Shown here: positions 34,523-43,908 of the stretch, one piece after another | How the letters are laid out: the number at the start of each line of letters is the position of its first letter | How positions within the stretch are numbered: position 1 is the first letter of the stretch | Origin: Crystallibacter degradans | GTDB taxonomy: Bacteria; Actinomycetota; Actinomycetes; Actinomycetales; Micrococcaceae | NCBI RefSeq assembly: GCF_012952295.1 | Contig: NZ_JABBCH010000001.1 | Coordinates: 62,001 to 126,000 of the forward strand | Length of the DNA: 64,000 nucleotides | Direction of reading: 5' to 3' | Made by a program: the position numbers and the translations under genes | Notes under the pieces: generated by a model | Told to the model about the DNA's origin: nothing | Database searches by the model: none | What the model saw: the letters and a program-made list of their open reading frames with translations, nothing else

Positions 34523-35053
34523 GTGCCCATGCCGCAGGACGCTCACCCTCCGGCCCTCGCCGCCGCCTTCCGCGCCGCTTTCGCCGGCCATCCCGCGGGG
34601 GTAGCGATTGTCACCGCTGCCGGACCGGACGGGCCGGCAGGAATTACCGCGTCTTCCGTGATTTCCGTGTCTGCGGAACCTCCGGTGCTCGCGGTTTCCA
34701 TCATGCCCGGCAGCGAGTCCGGAGCTGCCCTGCTGGCAGGCGAAACGCTTGCCGTTCACCTGCTCACCACCGGCAACCGCGGGCTGGCCGAACTCTTCGC
34801 ACGGCCCGGTTCGCCCCGCTTCGGGTTCAACATGGACTGGTACACCGCCCCGACCGGCGAACCGATCATCCGCGGCGTCGGCGCAGTGCTCCGGTGCAAG
34901 CCCCTTGACCGGATGCCCGCCGGAACCGGCATCGTTCTGGCCGCCCAGGTCCTGCAGATTCTCGACGGCGGCTCGTTCGCCCCGCCGCTGGTCTACCAAC
35001 GGCAGACGTATTACGCACTGGACGCCTGGTCCGCCCTGCGGAGCAGGACCTGA
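34523..35053 (+). CDS. Flavin reductase-like (FMN-binding split barrel) protein
   Basis: 176-residue member of the flavin reductase family that supplies reduced FMN to monooxygenases. Motifs: HPAGVAIVTAAGPDGPAG, ITASSVISVSAEPPVLAVSI, ETLAVHLLTTGNRGLAELFA (fold and FMN contacts), GSPRFGFNMDW. Start region has TTG 34520, GTG 34523 and ATG 34529, with AAGGAG upstream best spaced to GTG. The partner oxygenase is not in the window. Confidence 0.87.
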   Translation: MPMPQDAHPPALAAAFRAAFAGHPAGVAIVTAAGPDGPAGITASSVISVSAEPPVLAVSIMPGSESGAALLAGETLAVHLLTTGNRGLAELFARPGSPRFGFNMDWYTAPTGEPIIRGVGAVLRCKPLDRMPAGTGIVLAAQVLQILDGGSFAPPLVYQRQTYYALDAWSALRSRT

Positions 35054-35112
35054 TTGTATTGGTCAGCCGGATGGCTCGAAGGCACGGCGCGCGACGCCGG
35101 GCACCCGGCCCG

Positions 35113-35448
35113 TCAGAACGCTCCGGCCAGCTGACCGTACAGGAAGACCGCGGCCAGAACCGCGACGGCGCCGGCGCCGAACTTCCATGCCGGCGAGCCG
35201 GGTTTCAGGATGCTCCAGGCGACCAGCAACGGTGCGGCAACCAGGATCAGCGCTGCACTGAGGGTGAGGACTCCGCCGAGCGGTTCCGGCTCCGAACATT
35301 CCAAGAAGCAGCCGCTGAAACTGACCATCGCGATGAATGCCAGAATGGCGGCCGGGTAGCCGACGATGAGCCAGCCGAGCAGCACGGCCAGCACCGCGGA
35401 GATGATCCGGGTGCGCCGTTTGTTTGGGTCCAGCGTTCCCTCTGGCAC
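35113..35448 (-). CDS. Small three-helix membrane protein
   Basis: 111-residue hypothetical membrane protein. Three predicted helices: IISAVLAVLLGWLIVGYPAAILAF, LTLSAALILVAAPLLVAWSIL and FGAGAVAVLAAVFLYGQLAG. Two cysteines lie in the first extracytoplasmic loop (GCFLEC). No family identified. Convergent with the flavin reductase gene. Confidence 0.65.
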   Translation of the reverse strand: MPEGTLDPNKRRTRIISAVLAVLLGWLIVGYPAAILAFIAMVSFSGCFLECSEPEPLGGVLTLSAALILVAAPLLVAWSILKPGSPAWKFGAGAVAVLAAVFLYGQLAGAF

Positions 35449-35519
35449 GGGTGCAGTCTACCGTCGGCTTCTGCGCAGGCTGACTGCGTAGCGGCGGCGC
35501 GTAGAAAACCGGCTGCGGG

Positions 35520-36203
35520 TCAGTTAGTGCCCGGCTCGAAGCGGTAGCCCATCCCGGCTTCGGTGAGCAGGTAGCGCGGCTTCGCCGGGTCCGGTTCGAG
35601 CTTGCGGCGCAGCTGTGCGATGTACACCCGCAGGTACTGCGTTTCCTTGGTGTAGGCGGGTCCCCACACATGGGTCAGGACCTGCTGCTGGGAGATCAGC
35701 CTGCCGGGATTGCGCGCCAGCAGTTCCAGAATGTTCCACTCAATCGGCGTCAGCCGGACCGCCTCTCCGTTGCGGGTAACGCGCTTGTCGATCAGGCTGA
35801 TCTCGAAATCAGCGGTCGCCACGGTGGGGCTCTCCGGGGCGCCGCCGACCCGGCGGGTGGCGGCACGCACCCGGGCCAGCAGCTCGTTCAGGTCGAAGGG
35901 CTTGGTGACGTAGTCATCGGCGCCGGCGTCCAGTGCGTCCACCTTCTCATCCGACGCGTGCCGAGCGGAAAGAATGATGATCGGCACGTCCGTCCAGCCG
36001 CGCAGCCCGCGGATGACATCGATGCCGTCCATGTCCGGCAGGCCCAAATCCAGAATTACGACGTCGACAGCATGCCTGGCTGCCTGGTCCAGCGCGGAGG
36101 CACCGTCCGCCGCCGGGAAGGTCTGGTAGCCCCGGGCGTTGAGGTTGATCTGCAGGGCACGAAGGATCTGCGGCTCGTCGTCGACGATGAGCACGTTGGT
36201 CAT
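35520..36203 (-). CDS. kdpE: KdpE-type response regulator
   Basis: OmpR/PhoB-class response regulator (227 aa) answering low potassium or turgor. Receiver domain: VDDEPQILRAL (acid pair), phospho-Asp in VVILDLGLPDMDG, and KPFDLNELLARV. The C-terminal winged helix has RLTPIEWNILELLARNPG and KETQYLRVYIAQLRRKLEPD. This sequence pattern matches KdpE closely. The partner kinase gene is 480 bp upstream on the same strand. No kdpFABC genes are in the window, so its target may be the adjacent permease or genes elsewhere. Confidence 0.93.
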   Translation of the reverse strand: MTNVLIVDDEPQILRALQINLNARGYQTFPAADGASALDQAARHAVDVVILDLGLPDMDGIDVIRGLRGWTDVPIIILSARHASDEKVDALDAGADDYVTKPFDLNELLARVRAATRRVGGAPESPTVATADFEISLIDKRVTRNGEAVRLTPIEWNILELLARNPGRLISQQQVLTHVWGPAYTKETQYLRVYIAQLRRKLEPDPAKPRYLLTEAGMGYRFEPGTN

Positions 36204-36308
36204 GAGGCTCCTTCTGCCGTGCGGCCGGGCACTGTGCTGGGGCCATTCTGTCAGGGCGGAACCGGTTTCACCGCCCTCAGCGCAGTCGACTGCTCAGCGC
36301 CACATCGC

Positions 36309-36413
36309 TCAGCGCCACCACGTGCGTGACCGGAGCAGCGAACGGATCAGGAGAACCAGCGCCGTTCCGCCCACAGCCAGCACCAACAGGATCTGCCACA
36401 ACTCCGCTTCCAT
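36309..36413 (-). CDS. 34-residue single-helix membrane peptide between kdpD and kdpE
   Basis: MEAELWQILLVLAVGGTALV, then LLIRSLLRSRTWWR: one hydrophobic helix with a basic/Trp C-terminus. GGAG lies 8 bases before the ATG. In size and topology it recalls KdpF or kinase-modulating small proteins but does not match KdpF by sequence. The remaining parts of 36204-36682 have no other supported gene, though two shorter frames precede this one. Confidence 0.45.
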   Translation of the reverse strand: MEAELWQILLVLAVGGTALVLLIRSLLRSRTWWR

Positions 36414-36682
36414 CACAGGAACTCCGTCTATTCGGACGGGCTGCCTTGCCGGATGAGGTAGTCCCCCGCCCTGCGCATGCCCGTCACTTCAAGTCAACGC
36501 CGCAGAACTCCCTCAAAGTCCGGTGTTGATGGTTTCCTGACGGCGGCGGGCCGGTTCTTTACGTATTTCCAACGCGTGGACGGGCTGCATGGCCGGAGTC
36601 ATCAGCGGGCGCCTCGGTACCACCGCGCGCAACCGCGGCCGACGGGATCGCCGATACTGCGCGGTGAGGTTACACACGATGC

Positions 36683-38521
36683 TCAGACCCCGGTCGAGAG
36701 CGGCAGCTGGATGACCATGGTCAGTCCGCCGCCGGGTGTGTTCTCGGCCAGGAGCCTGCCGCCCATGGCCTCGGTGAAGCCCTTGGCCACGGCCAGGCCG
36801 AGCCCGATCCCGGTGCCGGCGGGCGCGTCGTCGAGCCGTTGGAACGGCCGGAACATGCTGATCACTTGTTCCGTCGGCACGCCCTGTCCGGCGTCGATAA
36901 TCCGCAGTTCGCTGGCCGGGCGGCCGTCAATAGTGGCGCTGCCCATGCCGCCGACCAGGCCGGTGATCCGCACGTCCGAACCGCGCGCATACTTCAGCGC
37001 GTTCTCCACAATGTTGGCGATGACGCGCTCAAGCATGCCCTGGTCCGCGTCGACCGGCGGCATGTTGTCCGGCAGGTCGACCAGCACGTGCTCGGCCGGC
37101 AGCCCGCGCAGCGCGTCGGCCACGGCGTCCTGCCAGTGGACCGGGCGGATCAGCGGCGCCATCGAGTCCCCGGTGATCCGCGACATGTCCAGCAGATTTC
37201 CCACCAGCGAATCCAGCCGGTCCGTGTAGTCCTCGATGGTGGCGAGGAGTTCAGCCTCCTCCTCGGGCGGGAACTGGACCGCGTCCTGGCGGAGGCTGCT
37301 CACCGCTAGCTTGATGCCCGCCAGCGGGGTGCGCAGATCGTGCGAGACCGCCCGCAGGATGGACGTGCGCATCTGGTTTCCCTCCGCCAGTCGCTGGACG
37401 TCGCGGCGGCTTGCCATCAGCTGGTCGCGCTGCAGCATGGCCAGCAGATGGGCGCCGAACGCGGTCAGCAGCCGCCGCTCGCGCTGCGTGAGGATCCGTC
37501 CGGTCAGCGCGAGCGTCCGGGTGGCGTCCATACGTTCCAGGTTGTCCGCGTCCTGCAGTTTCGAAGGTACGACGCCGGCGCTGTGCACGGGGTGCCAGAC
37601 GTCCGGTTCGCCGTCGTAATCTTTGCGGACGTAAAGCCCCGCGCCGTCGCTCTGGAAATGTTCGCGGACGCGCTCGAGGAACGCCGGCACGCTCTCCTGG
37701 GTGGCCACCGCGTTGCGGCTCAGCTCCCCCAGCGCCGCCGCCTCCGCCCCGGCTGCCGAGGCCTCCCGGCTGCGCCGCGCGGAAAGCCCGACGACAAGCG
37801 ATACCGCCACCGCGACGGCGAGGAAGACCAGCAGCGTGAGGATGTTCTCCGGATCGCGGATGTCCATGCTGCCTACAGGCTGGACCGCGAAGTAGTTCAC
37901 GATCAGGCTGCTCAGGACCGCGGTGATGACGGCGGGCCAAAGTCCGCCCAGCAGCGCGACGGCGATGGTGCCGGTCAACTGGATGAGCAGATCGGTGGCG
38001 AAATGGTCATGCGGCCAGTGCCCCAGCAAATACTGCAGTGCCGGTGGCAGGAGCACGGCCAGGAAAAAGCCGGCGATCAGCCTCAAGCGGCCCAGATCGT
38101 TCGGTCGACGCGCAGGCCTGTTGCCGCCGCCGCGCTCCTGCGCGACCAGATGCACGTCAATGTCTCCGGCAGCCCGGATGAGCCTGGCGCCGGTCCCCCG
38201 GCTGAACATGCCGCGGGGCACTCCCACCACAATCTGCGTGGCGTCGATGCTGCGGGCGAAGTCGAGCAGGGTCTGCGCCGGGTCGCCGCCGCCGACCGTG
38301 TGGTAGGTGCCGCCGAGGTCCGCGGCCAGCTTGCGTTGCAGGTCCAGTTCCTTGGGTGATTCGGTTCCCGCCTTGCCCGTCGCGCGGACGTGGACGGCGT
38401 GCAGTTCACCGCCTGGAGTCCCGGCGACGATCCGTGCCGCCCGGTGGAGAAGCGCCTGCCCCTCGGGACCTCCGCTGAGCCCGACGAGCACGCATTCGCG
38501 CTCCGGCACGATGTCCGTCAT
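36683..38521 (-). CDS. kdpD: KdpD-type sensor histidine kinase lacking the N-terminal KdpD domain
   Basis: 612-residue kinase. It begins directly with the USP-like domain (about 5-130: ECVLVGLSGGPEGQALLHRA, IVVGVPRG). Four membrane helices of the DUF4118 region follow (about 145-255), then a GAF-like segment. HisKA has the phospho-His in SHDLRTPLAGIKLA, and HATPase has ENALKYA, IDAGQGVP and GTGIGLGLAVAKG. Usual KdpD proteins are about 850-900 residues with a roughly 210-residue PF02702 domain first, which is absent here. ATG 38521 is the plausible start. In Staphylococcus aureus the KdpD USP domain binds c-di-AMP. Divergent from the KimA-like permease. Confidence 0.93.
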   Translation of the reverse strand: MTDIVPERECVLVGLSGGPEGQALLHRAARIVAGTPGGELHAVHVRATGKAGTESPKELDLQRKLAADLGGTYHTVGGGDPAQTLLDFARSIDATQIVVGVPRGMFSRGTGARLIRAAGDIDVHLVAQERGGGNRPARRPNDLGRLRLIAGFFLAVLLPPALQYLLGHWPHDHFATDLLIQLTGTIAVALLGGLWPAVITAVLSSLIVNYFAVQPVGSMDIRDPENILTLLVFLAVAVAVSLVVGLSARRSREASAAGAEAAALGELSRNAVATQESVPAFLERVREHFQSDGAGLYVRKDYDGEPDVWHPVHSAGVVPSKLQDADNLERMDATRTLALTGRILTQRERRLLTAFGAHLLAMLQRDQLMASRRDVQRLAEGNQMRTSILRAVSHDLRTPLAGIKLAVSSLRQDAVQFPPEEEAELLATIEDYTDRLDSLVGNLLDMSRITGDSMAPLIRPVHWQDAVADALRGLPAEHVLVDLPDNMPPVDADQGMLERVIANIVENALKYARGSDVRITGLVGGMGSATIDGRPASELRIIDAGQGVPTEQVISMFRPFQRLDDAPAGTGIGLGLAVAKGFTEAMGGRLLAENTPGGGLTMVIQLPLSTGV

Positions 38522-38681
38522 GCGCCCATTCTGCCCGACCGGCCGGCTGCTGGCGCCGTCGTCGTATTCTTGATGAATTCTTAACGCCCTGGAACGCGGA
38601 ATTCCGGCCTTTTCGACGTTGTACAGTTGTAGGCTTTTGCCCCGGATCCCCACCGGATCCGGACCAGAAAGAAGCAGCACA

Positions 38682-40659
38682 GTGGCCACTTCCACTCAAT
38701 ACTCCATCCCCGCCAGCGTTCCCCGGCCGGGCCCGCAGCACAAGCCGGCCCACGGCGTCTCACGCTGGCTGACCGCGCACGTTGTCCAACCGGTCGGGCC
38801 GGCGAGTCCGGAAACCCACGGCACTCAGCAGCCGTGGTGGAAGGTCATGTGCCTGACCGGCGTGGACTACTTCTCCACGCTGTCCTACCTGCCGGCGATC
38901 GCCGCGCTGGCCGCCGGCGTGCTCTCGCCGCTGGCCACGCTGCTGATCGTCGCGCTGACGCTGCTGGGCATGCTCCCGATGTACCGCCGGGTGGCGAAGG
39001 CGAGCCCGCACGGGCAGGGTTCGGTGGCGATGCTCGAGCACCTGCTGCCGTTCTGGCGGGGCAAGATCTTTGTGCTGATCCTGCTGGGCTTCGTCGCCAC
39101 CTCGTGGATCATCACCATCACGCTGTCTTCGGCCGACGCGACGGTCCACCTGCTCGAAAACCCCTACGCGCCCGAGGTGATCCGCGGCCATCCCGTCCCC
39201 GTGACGATTGTCCTGCTGCTCATCCTCGGCGGGGTGTTCCTGCTCGGCTTCACCGAGGCCGTGGCCGTGGCCATCCCGCTGGTCGCTGTCTTCCTGGGGC
39301 TCAACGCCGTCATCATCGGCGCCGGCATGCTCGAGGTTTTCACCTCGCCTGGTGCTCACCGGCTGGACGGATGCCCTCACCACGGCTCCGGGCGGCCTCG
39401 GCGGCTTGGTGCTCCCGGCGCTGCTGGCCTTTCCGTTGCTGGTCCTGGGGCTCTCCGGCTTCGAAACCGGCGTCAGCATGATGCCCCTGGTCGCGGCGAA
39501 GGGCCGGACTCCGGCGGAGCGGCTGGCCTCCCGGATCCGCAATACCCGCAAGCTCCTCACGGCCGCAGCCGTCATCATGAGCGTGTACCTGCTGGGCAGC
39601 AGTTTCGTCACCACCCTGCTGATCCCCGCCGACGCCTTCGCGGAGGGCGGCGAGGCCAACGGCCGCGCCCTGGCTTACCTGGCGCACGAGCGGTTCGGCG
39701 ACGGTTTCGGCACCGCGTACGACATCAGCAGCATCCTGATCCTGTGGTTCGCCGGCGCCTCGGCCATGGCCGGCCTGATCAACATCGTCCCGCGCTACCT
39801 GCCCTCGTACGGCATGGCCCCGGAATGGAGCCGCGCGGTGCGGCCGGTGGTCCTGGTCTACACCGGCGTCAGCATCCTGATCACCATCGCGTTCAACGCC
39901 GACGTCAATGCCCAGGCCGGCGCCTATGCCACGGGGATCCTGGCCATGATGGTCTCGGCGTCTGTCGCCGTCGCTATTTCCACCGCACTACGGCGACAAA
40001 GACGGGCGGGGCTGGCCTTCACGGTGCTGTCCGCGGTCCTGGTGTATGCCTTGGTGGCCAACATTATTGAAAAGCCGGACGGCCTGATGATCTCCGCGTT
40101 CTTCATCGGCGGCATCATCGTTGTGTCGCTGGTTTCCCGGGTCACCCGGACCACCGAGCTGCGCGCCGACCGGATCGAGTTCGATGCAACGGCACGGCGG
40201 TTCATCACGGATTCACTGGCGCGCGATCACCGGCTGAACCTGATCGCGCACAAGCCGCACGTGGCCACCGAGCAGGAGTACGCGATGAAGGAAACCGCCC
40301 AGCGCAGCATCAACCCGGTGCCGGGAAGCGCGGACGTGCTGTTCCTGGAGATCGAGGTCAGCGACCCGTCAAGCTTCAGCGACGCGCTCCACGTCCGGGG
40401 CACCGACGTCGGCGGCCACCGCATCCTGCGCGTGAAGAGCCCCGCCGCACCCAACGCCATCGCCGCCATCCTGCTGGCCCTGCGCGATGCCACCGGAGTG
40501 CGTCCGCACGCCTACTTCGAGTGGTCTGAGGGCAACCCGCTCACCCACCTGATGCGTTACCTGCTGCTCGGCCAGGGCGACACGGCGCCGGTGGTGCGCG
40601 AGATCATCCGCGAGAACGAGCCGGATCCGGACCGCCGTCCCGCCATCCACGCCGGCTGA
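38682..40659 (+). pseudogene. KimA-like APC-superfamily potassium permease gene with a frameshift
   Basis: Read through one frame change, this encodes about 659 residues: roughly 12 membrane helices and a soluble C-terminal domain. [20 protein letters not shown] and [19 protein letters not shown] lie in the first part; [16 protein letters not shown] and [19 protein letters not shown] in the second. The order and length fit the KimA/YdaO group of K+ importers. The 5' frame starts at GTG 38682 and fits to about 39335; the 3' frame continues to 40659. The change is +1 and is best explained by an extra T in the run GTTTTC (39337-39340). It could be a true null allele or a sequencing error. The divergent kdpD makes a K+ role plausible. 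Confidence 0.85.
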
Positions 40660-41136
40660 TCACGGGCGCGGAGACTGCGCGTCATCCAAGGGGTCGGGGA
40701 CGCCGACGCTGACGTCATACCCCACGGCAGTGCCGTGCTCGACCGTCCGCGAGACCGTGCAGTACTTGTCGTGGGAAAGGGCGACGAGGCGTTCGGCCAT
40801 GCTGGCGGCCTTGCGGCCACCCGCGTCGTCGGGGAACGAGAGGCTGAACGAAAGGTTCAGGTCACCCATGCGGTTCGCACCGTTCTCATCGACAATCTTG
40901 TGTCCGGTGGCCTCGACCCGGAACTCCGTGGGTTCCGTACTGCGGGAGGTCGCGGTATCCACGTCGATGGCTGAACAGCCCGCGAGCGCTGCCAGCAGCA
41001 GCTCCACGGGAGACAGCAGGCCCTCGCCGTGACCGAACTCGATCTCGGCTCCCGCCGCATTCCGGGCGGTATAACGGCTGGTGGCGGTGCGGGACAGCTC
41101 GACGGAACGCAGCGTGGGGTCCTGGATTTCACTCAT
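40660..41136 (-). CDS. OsmC family protein
   Basis: 158-residue peroxide-reducing or stress protein of the OsmC/Ohr superfamily. Motifs: SPVELLLAALAGCSAIDVDT (first redox Cys) and ALSHDKYCTVSRT (second Cys), with the conserved helix in between. Members reduce organic or inorganic peroxides; the CSAIDV type is the YhfA-like branch of unclear substrate. Overlaps the upstream hydrolase-fold gene by 4 bp (ATGA), so they are co-translated. Confidence 0.9.
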   Translation of the reverse strand: MSEIQDPTLRSVELSRTATSRYTARNAAGAEIEFGHGEGLLSPVELLLAALAGCSAIDVDTATSRSTEPTEFRVEATGHKIVDENGANRMGDLNLSFSLSFPDDAGGRKAASMAERLVALSHDKYCTVSRTVEHGTAVGYDVSVGVPDPLDDAQSPRP

Positions 41137-41990
41137 AGGCTCATGATGGCAGAGATGAAGGCTTCAGGCTGTTCGAAGGCGGGATCGTCGCGGCAATCAT
41201 CGATCACATGCAGCGTCCAACCGTAACGGGCAGCGGCCTCTTCAGCGGTCTTGAGCCGCACTTGCAGATCGTGGCGACCGTGAATCAACGTGGTCGGAAT
41301 ATCGATCCTGGCCAAGTCCTCCGGCGGGATCGGCCGCATGCCCAAGCCCGTTATCTGCCGGCGCACGGCCGACTGCACGCTCGGCGTACGGACCCGATCG
41401 AGGGCGTAGTCCATCATCGGCTCCCAACTGTCGCCAATCCGCTGCCGGAGCTGCTCCCGGTCCAGGAAGCATTGGTTGAAGAGCCGGTCCCGGCTCTTGG
41501 CGGTGGGCCGGGCCATGAAGCCCATCATGGGGATGGCAAAGCTCGGCGCGGGCCGGTACCAGGCCAGGCCCATGGTATCCACGAGCACCAGATGGGCGAG
41601 CCGATGGCCGTGATTAACCGCGTACCGCGCAGCGATGGCACCGCCCAGCAGGTGTCCCGCCAACACGGGCGCGGAATCGCACGTCGCGTCGATGAGCTGA
41701 TCGAGCCATTCGAGCACACCCTCCGCATCGAGCGGGCTTCCGTCCATGTTTTCCGATGCGCCTTGGCCGGGCAGATCCGGTATGGCCAAATGATGCGTCT
41801 TCATGAGTTCGGGTACCACCCGGAGCCAGACCGCCGCGAACTCTCCGTGGCCGTGCAACAGCACGATCGGCGGGCCGTCACCGCCCTCCAGCACGGCGGT
41901 GGATACGCCGTTAAGCTCGCGGATCTTTTCTGCCAGTGGGATCGCGGCGAGCAGCCGCTCCCGTGTCCCGTTCCCTTCATTCCTGTTCAT
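41133..41990 (-). CDS. Alpha/beta-hydrolase-fold protein with Leu in place of the nucleophile Ser
   Basis: 285-residue alpha/beta-hydrolase fold: PIVLLHGHGEFAAVWL (oxyanion loop), AIPDLPGQG, and nucleophile elbow VLAGHLLGGAIAARYA. The canonical GHSxGG is GHLLGG, so the nucleophile serine is a leucine. A late Asp/His pair is partly present (LIHGRHDLQV, CRDDPAF lacking the His). Probably non-catalytic in the usual sense. ATG 41990 with AAGGTG upstream. Coupled to OsmC. Confidence 0.8.
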   Translation of the reverse strand: MNRNEGNGTRERLLAAIPLAEKIRELNGVSTAVLEGGDGPPIVLLHGHGEFAAVWLRVVPELMKTHHLAIPDLPGQGASENMDGSPLDAEGVLEWLDQLIDATCDSAPVLAGHLLGGAIAARYAVNHGHRLAHLVLVDTMGLAWYRPAPSFAIPMMGFMARPTAKSRDRLFNQCFLDREQLRQRIGDSWEPMMDYALDRVRTPSVQSAVRRQITGLGMRPIPPEDLARIDIPTTLIHGRHDLQVRLKTAEEAAARYGWTLHVIDDCRDDPAFEQPEAFISAIMSL

Positions 41991-42179
41991 CGTCGTCACC
42001 TTCTTCAAACCGTTCCTTATGCTTGAGCATCCCACCGGGCAACCTTGTGGCGCATCGGGAATACGGACCATCCGGCCCGGCGAAGAGTAATGGGCAATTT
42101 TGTGTAGGGTGCTGGGCTTTGCGTAGGGCGTTGGGTGGAGCCGCTGCAGCTGCGCAGGAAGTTAGCGTGCCGGCCCGCG

Positions 42180-43817
42180 CTAGGTGAGGTCGTTATCGTA
42201 GGCGAAGGCGGCGGCTGCAGTGCGTGATGACAGACCGAGTTTGGTCAGGATATTGCTGATGTGGCGGGAGACTGTCTTTTCGCTGATCACCAAGGTATTT
42301 GCGATCTCACGGTTGGTCGCACCAGTGGCGACGAGCCGGAGCACCTCTATCTCCCGCGCGCTCAAACCACCTGCAGCACGCGCCGTCGAACGTCTCGAGA
42401 TTTCCGCGATCTCCTTCAGGTCCGGTGCCGCCCCCAGCATTTCAAAGACGTGAGCCGCCGCGTCGAGTTCCATTTCTGCAGTGTCATGGTCCCCCAGTGC
42501 ATGGTAGGCGCGGGCCATGATGACGCGGAGCCGTGCCCCTTCGTACGGAGCTTCCACCTCCTGCCATGCCAACCACGCCGCGCGCAGCGTGGTGCAGGCG
42601 GCCATATGGTCACCCTCGCTGACCAGTACCATGCCACGTACCGATCCGGCCATCGCCTGCAGGTACGTGGAGTCGAACCGATCGGCAATCTCCTGCAGAT
42701 CCTCGGCGGCCAATCTGGCCCCATTCGTGTCGCCCGCTGCCAGCGCGATCTGGACATACGCCCCGAGGATTTTCGCCCGCTCGACCGGACGCTCAGCCGC
42801 ATCCGATGCCACCCGGCGGATCGCCGCATAGGCGTCTTGTATGCGGCCTTGGGCCAGCCGGAGCAGGGCCAGACCCGGATGCATATTATGCCCGTAGGCA
42901 GCGGCCTCGCGGTAAGCCACCTCGGCATCGGCGTACTTGCCCCGCAGTCGGAGGATCTCCGCCTGTTGGTATTGGGCCATCCCCATGACCGGGTTCCCAG
43001 GTTGCGCGGAAAGGTGCTCACAAGCGCGATGTATCTCAACCATCGCGTCCGCCCATTGGCCGTGCAACTGCATAATCTCCGAGCGGTGCACAAGACACTG
43101 GCCCCGGTATGGCCTGAGGCCTTGCTGCTTGGAGCACCATTCACTCAGAGCTGCCGTCCACTCCTGGGCACGGCCCAAGTCGAAGGTGTCCCTGCACGCC
43201 AGGATCACGGCGCAGTAGACGATCCCGGCGGCGATCGGAGAAACATCCCCGGTGGTCACACACAGCATTGCCTCATCAAGCATGGCAACGCCGCGCGCCG
43301 CCTCCCCCATCGCGACCAGCGCCTGGCCAAGGCCAAGCCGGCTGAGGGCCGTGAGGTCGGCGTCGTCGAACTCATTGGCGATGGCCACCAGCTTGTCGAA
43401 GGTCTCGTAGGCGCTTGCAGGGTCTGCCTCCAAGGCCTGCAGGCCAGCCGGAATCATGAGGTAGCCCTGCTCGACCGAGCCGGGCAGCCTTTCGTCGACC
43501 AGCCGCTGCGCCCGTCCGAGCCATCCTCCGCCACGGGCATGCTGGCCGCGAAGAACCAACGTGATCCCGAGCCAGAACGCGCATCGCACGGACCTTTCGA
43601 TCCCGCCCTGCTCCAGGTACGCCTGGTAGGCGCGCTCCAGATCCGCGACGGCGGCCTCATCCCGGCCGGTGAGGTATGCGGCTACGCCGAGCCGTTCAAG
43701 ATCGGCAGCGTCAAGCGGATCTGCACGGTCTGCGTCCGACAAGAGTTGGTACGCGTCGTCCCAGGCATGCTCCGCACAAGCTGCGCGGCCCCGCTCGATC
43801 GATTCTGTGATGGCCAT
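42180..43817 (-). CDS. LuxR-type transcriptional regulator with TPR-like region
   Basis: 545-residue regulator. An N-terminal helical repeat region (about 1-470; Ala-rich TPR-like motifs such as DLERAYQAYLEQGG and EILRLRGKYADAEVAYREA) is followed by a LuxR/FixJ HTH at the C-terminus: GLSAREIEVLRLVATGATN and REIANTLVISEKTVSRHI. No nucleotide-binding motif was seen, unlike MalT-type proteins. Targets unknown; divergent from a DHFR-like reductase gene. Confidence 0.9.
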   Translation of the reverse strand: MAITESIERGRAACAEHAWDDAYQLLSDADRADPLDAADLERLGVAAYLTGRDEAAVADLERAYQAYLEQGGIERSVRCAFWLGITLVLRGQHARGGGWLGRAQRLVDERLPGSVEQGYLMIPAGLQALEADPASAYETFDKLVAIANEFDDADLTALSRLGLGQALVAMGEAARGVAMLDEAMLCVTTGDVSPIAAGIVYCAVILACRDTFDLGRAQEWTAALSEWCSKQQGLRPYRGQCLVHRSEIMQLHGQWADAMVEIHRACEHLSAQPGNPVMGMAQYQQAEILRLRGKYADAEVAYREAAAYGHNMHPGLALLRLAQGRIQDAYAAIRRVASDAAERPVERAKILGAYVQIALAAGDTNGARLAAEDLQEIADRFDSTYLQAMAGSVRGMVLVSEGDHMAACTTLRAAWLAWQEVEAPYEGARLRVIMARAYHALGDHDTAEMELDAAAHVFEMLGAAPDLKEIAEISRRSTARAAGGLSAREIEVLRLVATGATNREIANTLVISEKTVSRHISNILTKLGLSSRTAAAAFAYDNDLT

Positions 43818-43908
43818 AGTTGCCTCTCATCGAGGGCTCCATTTTACGTCCGGGGTGAGTACGCTGTGGAGGGACAGCCAGCACCCACCGCTCAGCCAGG
43901 AGGACATC

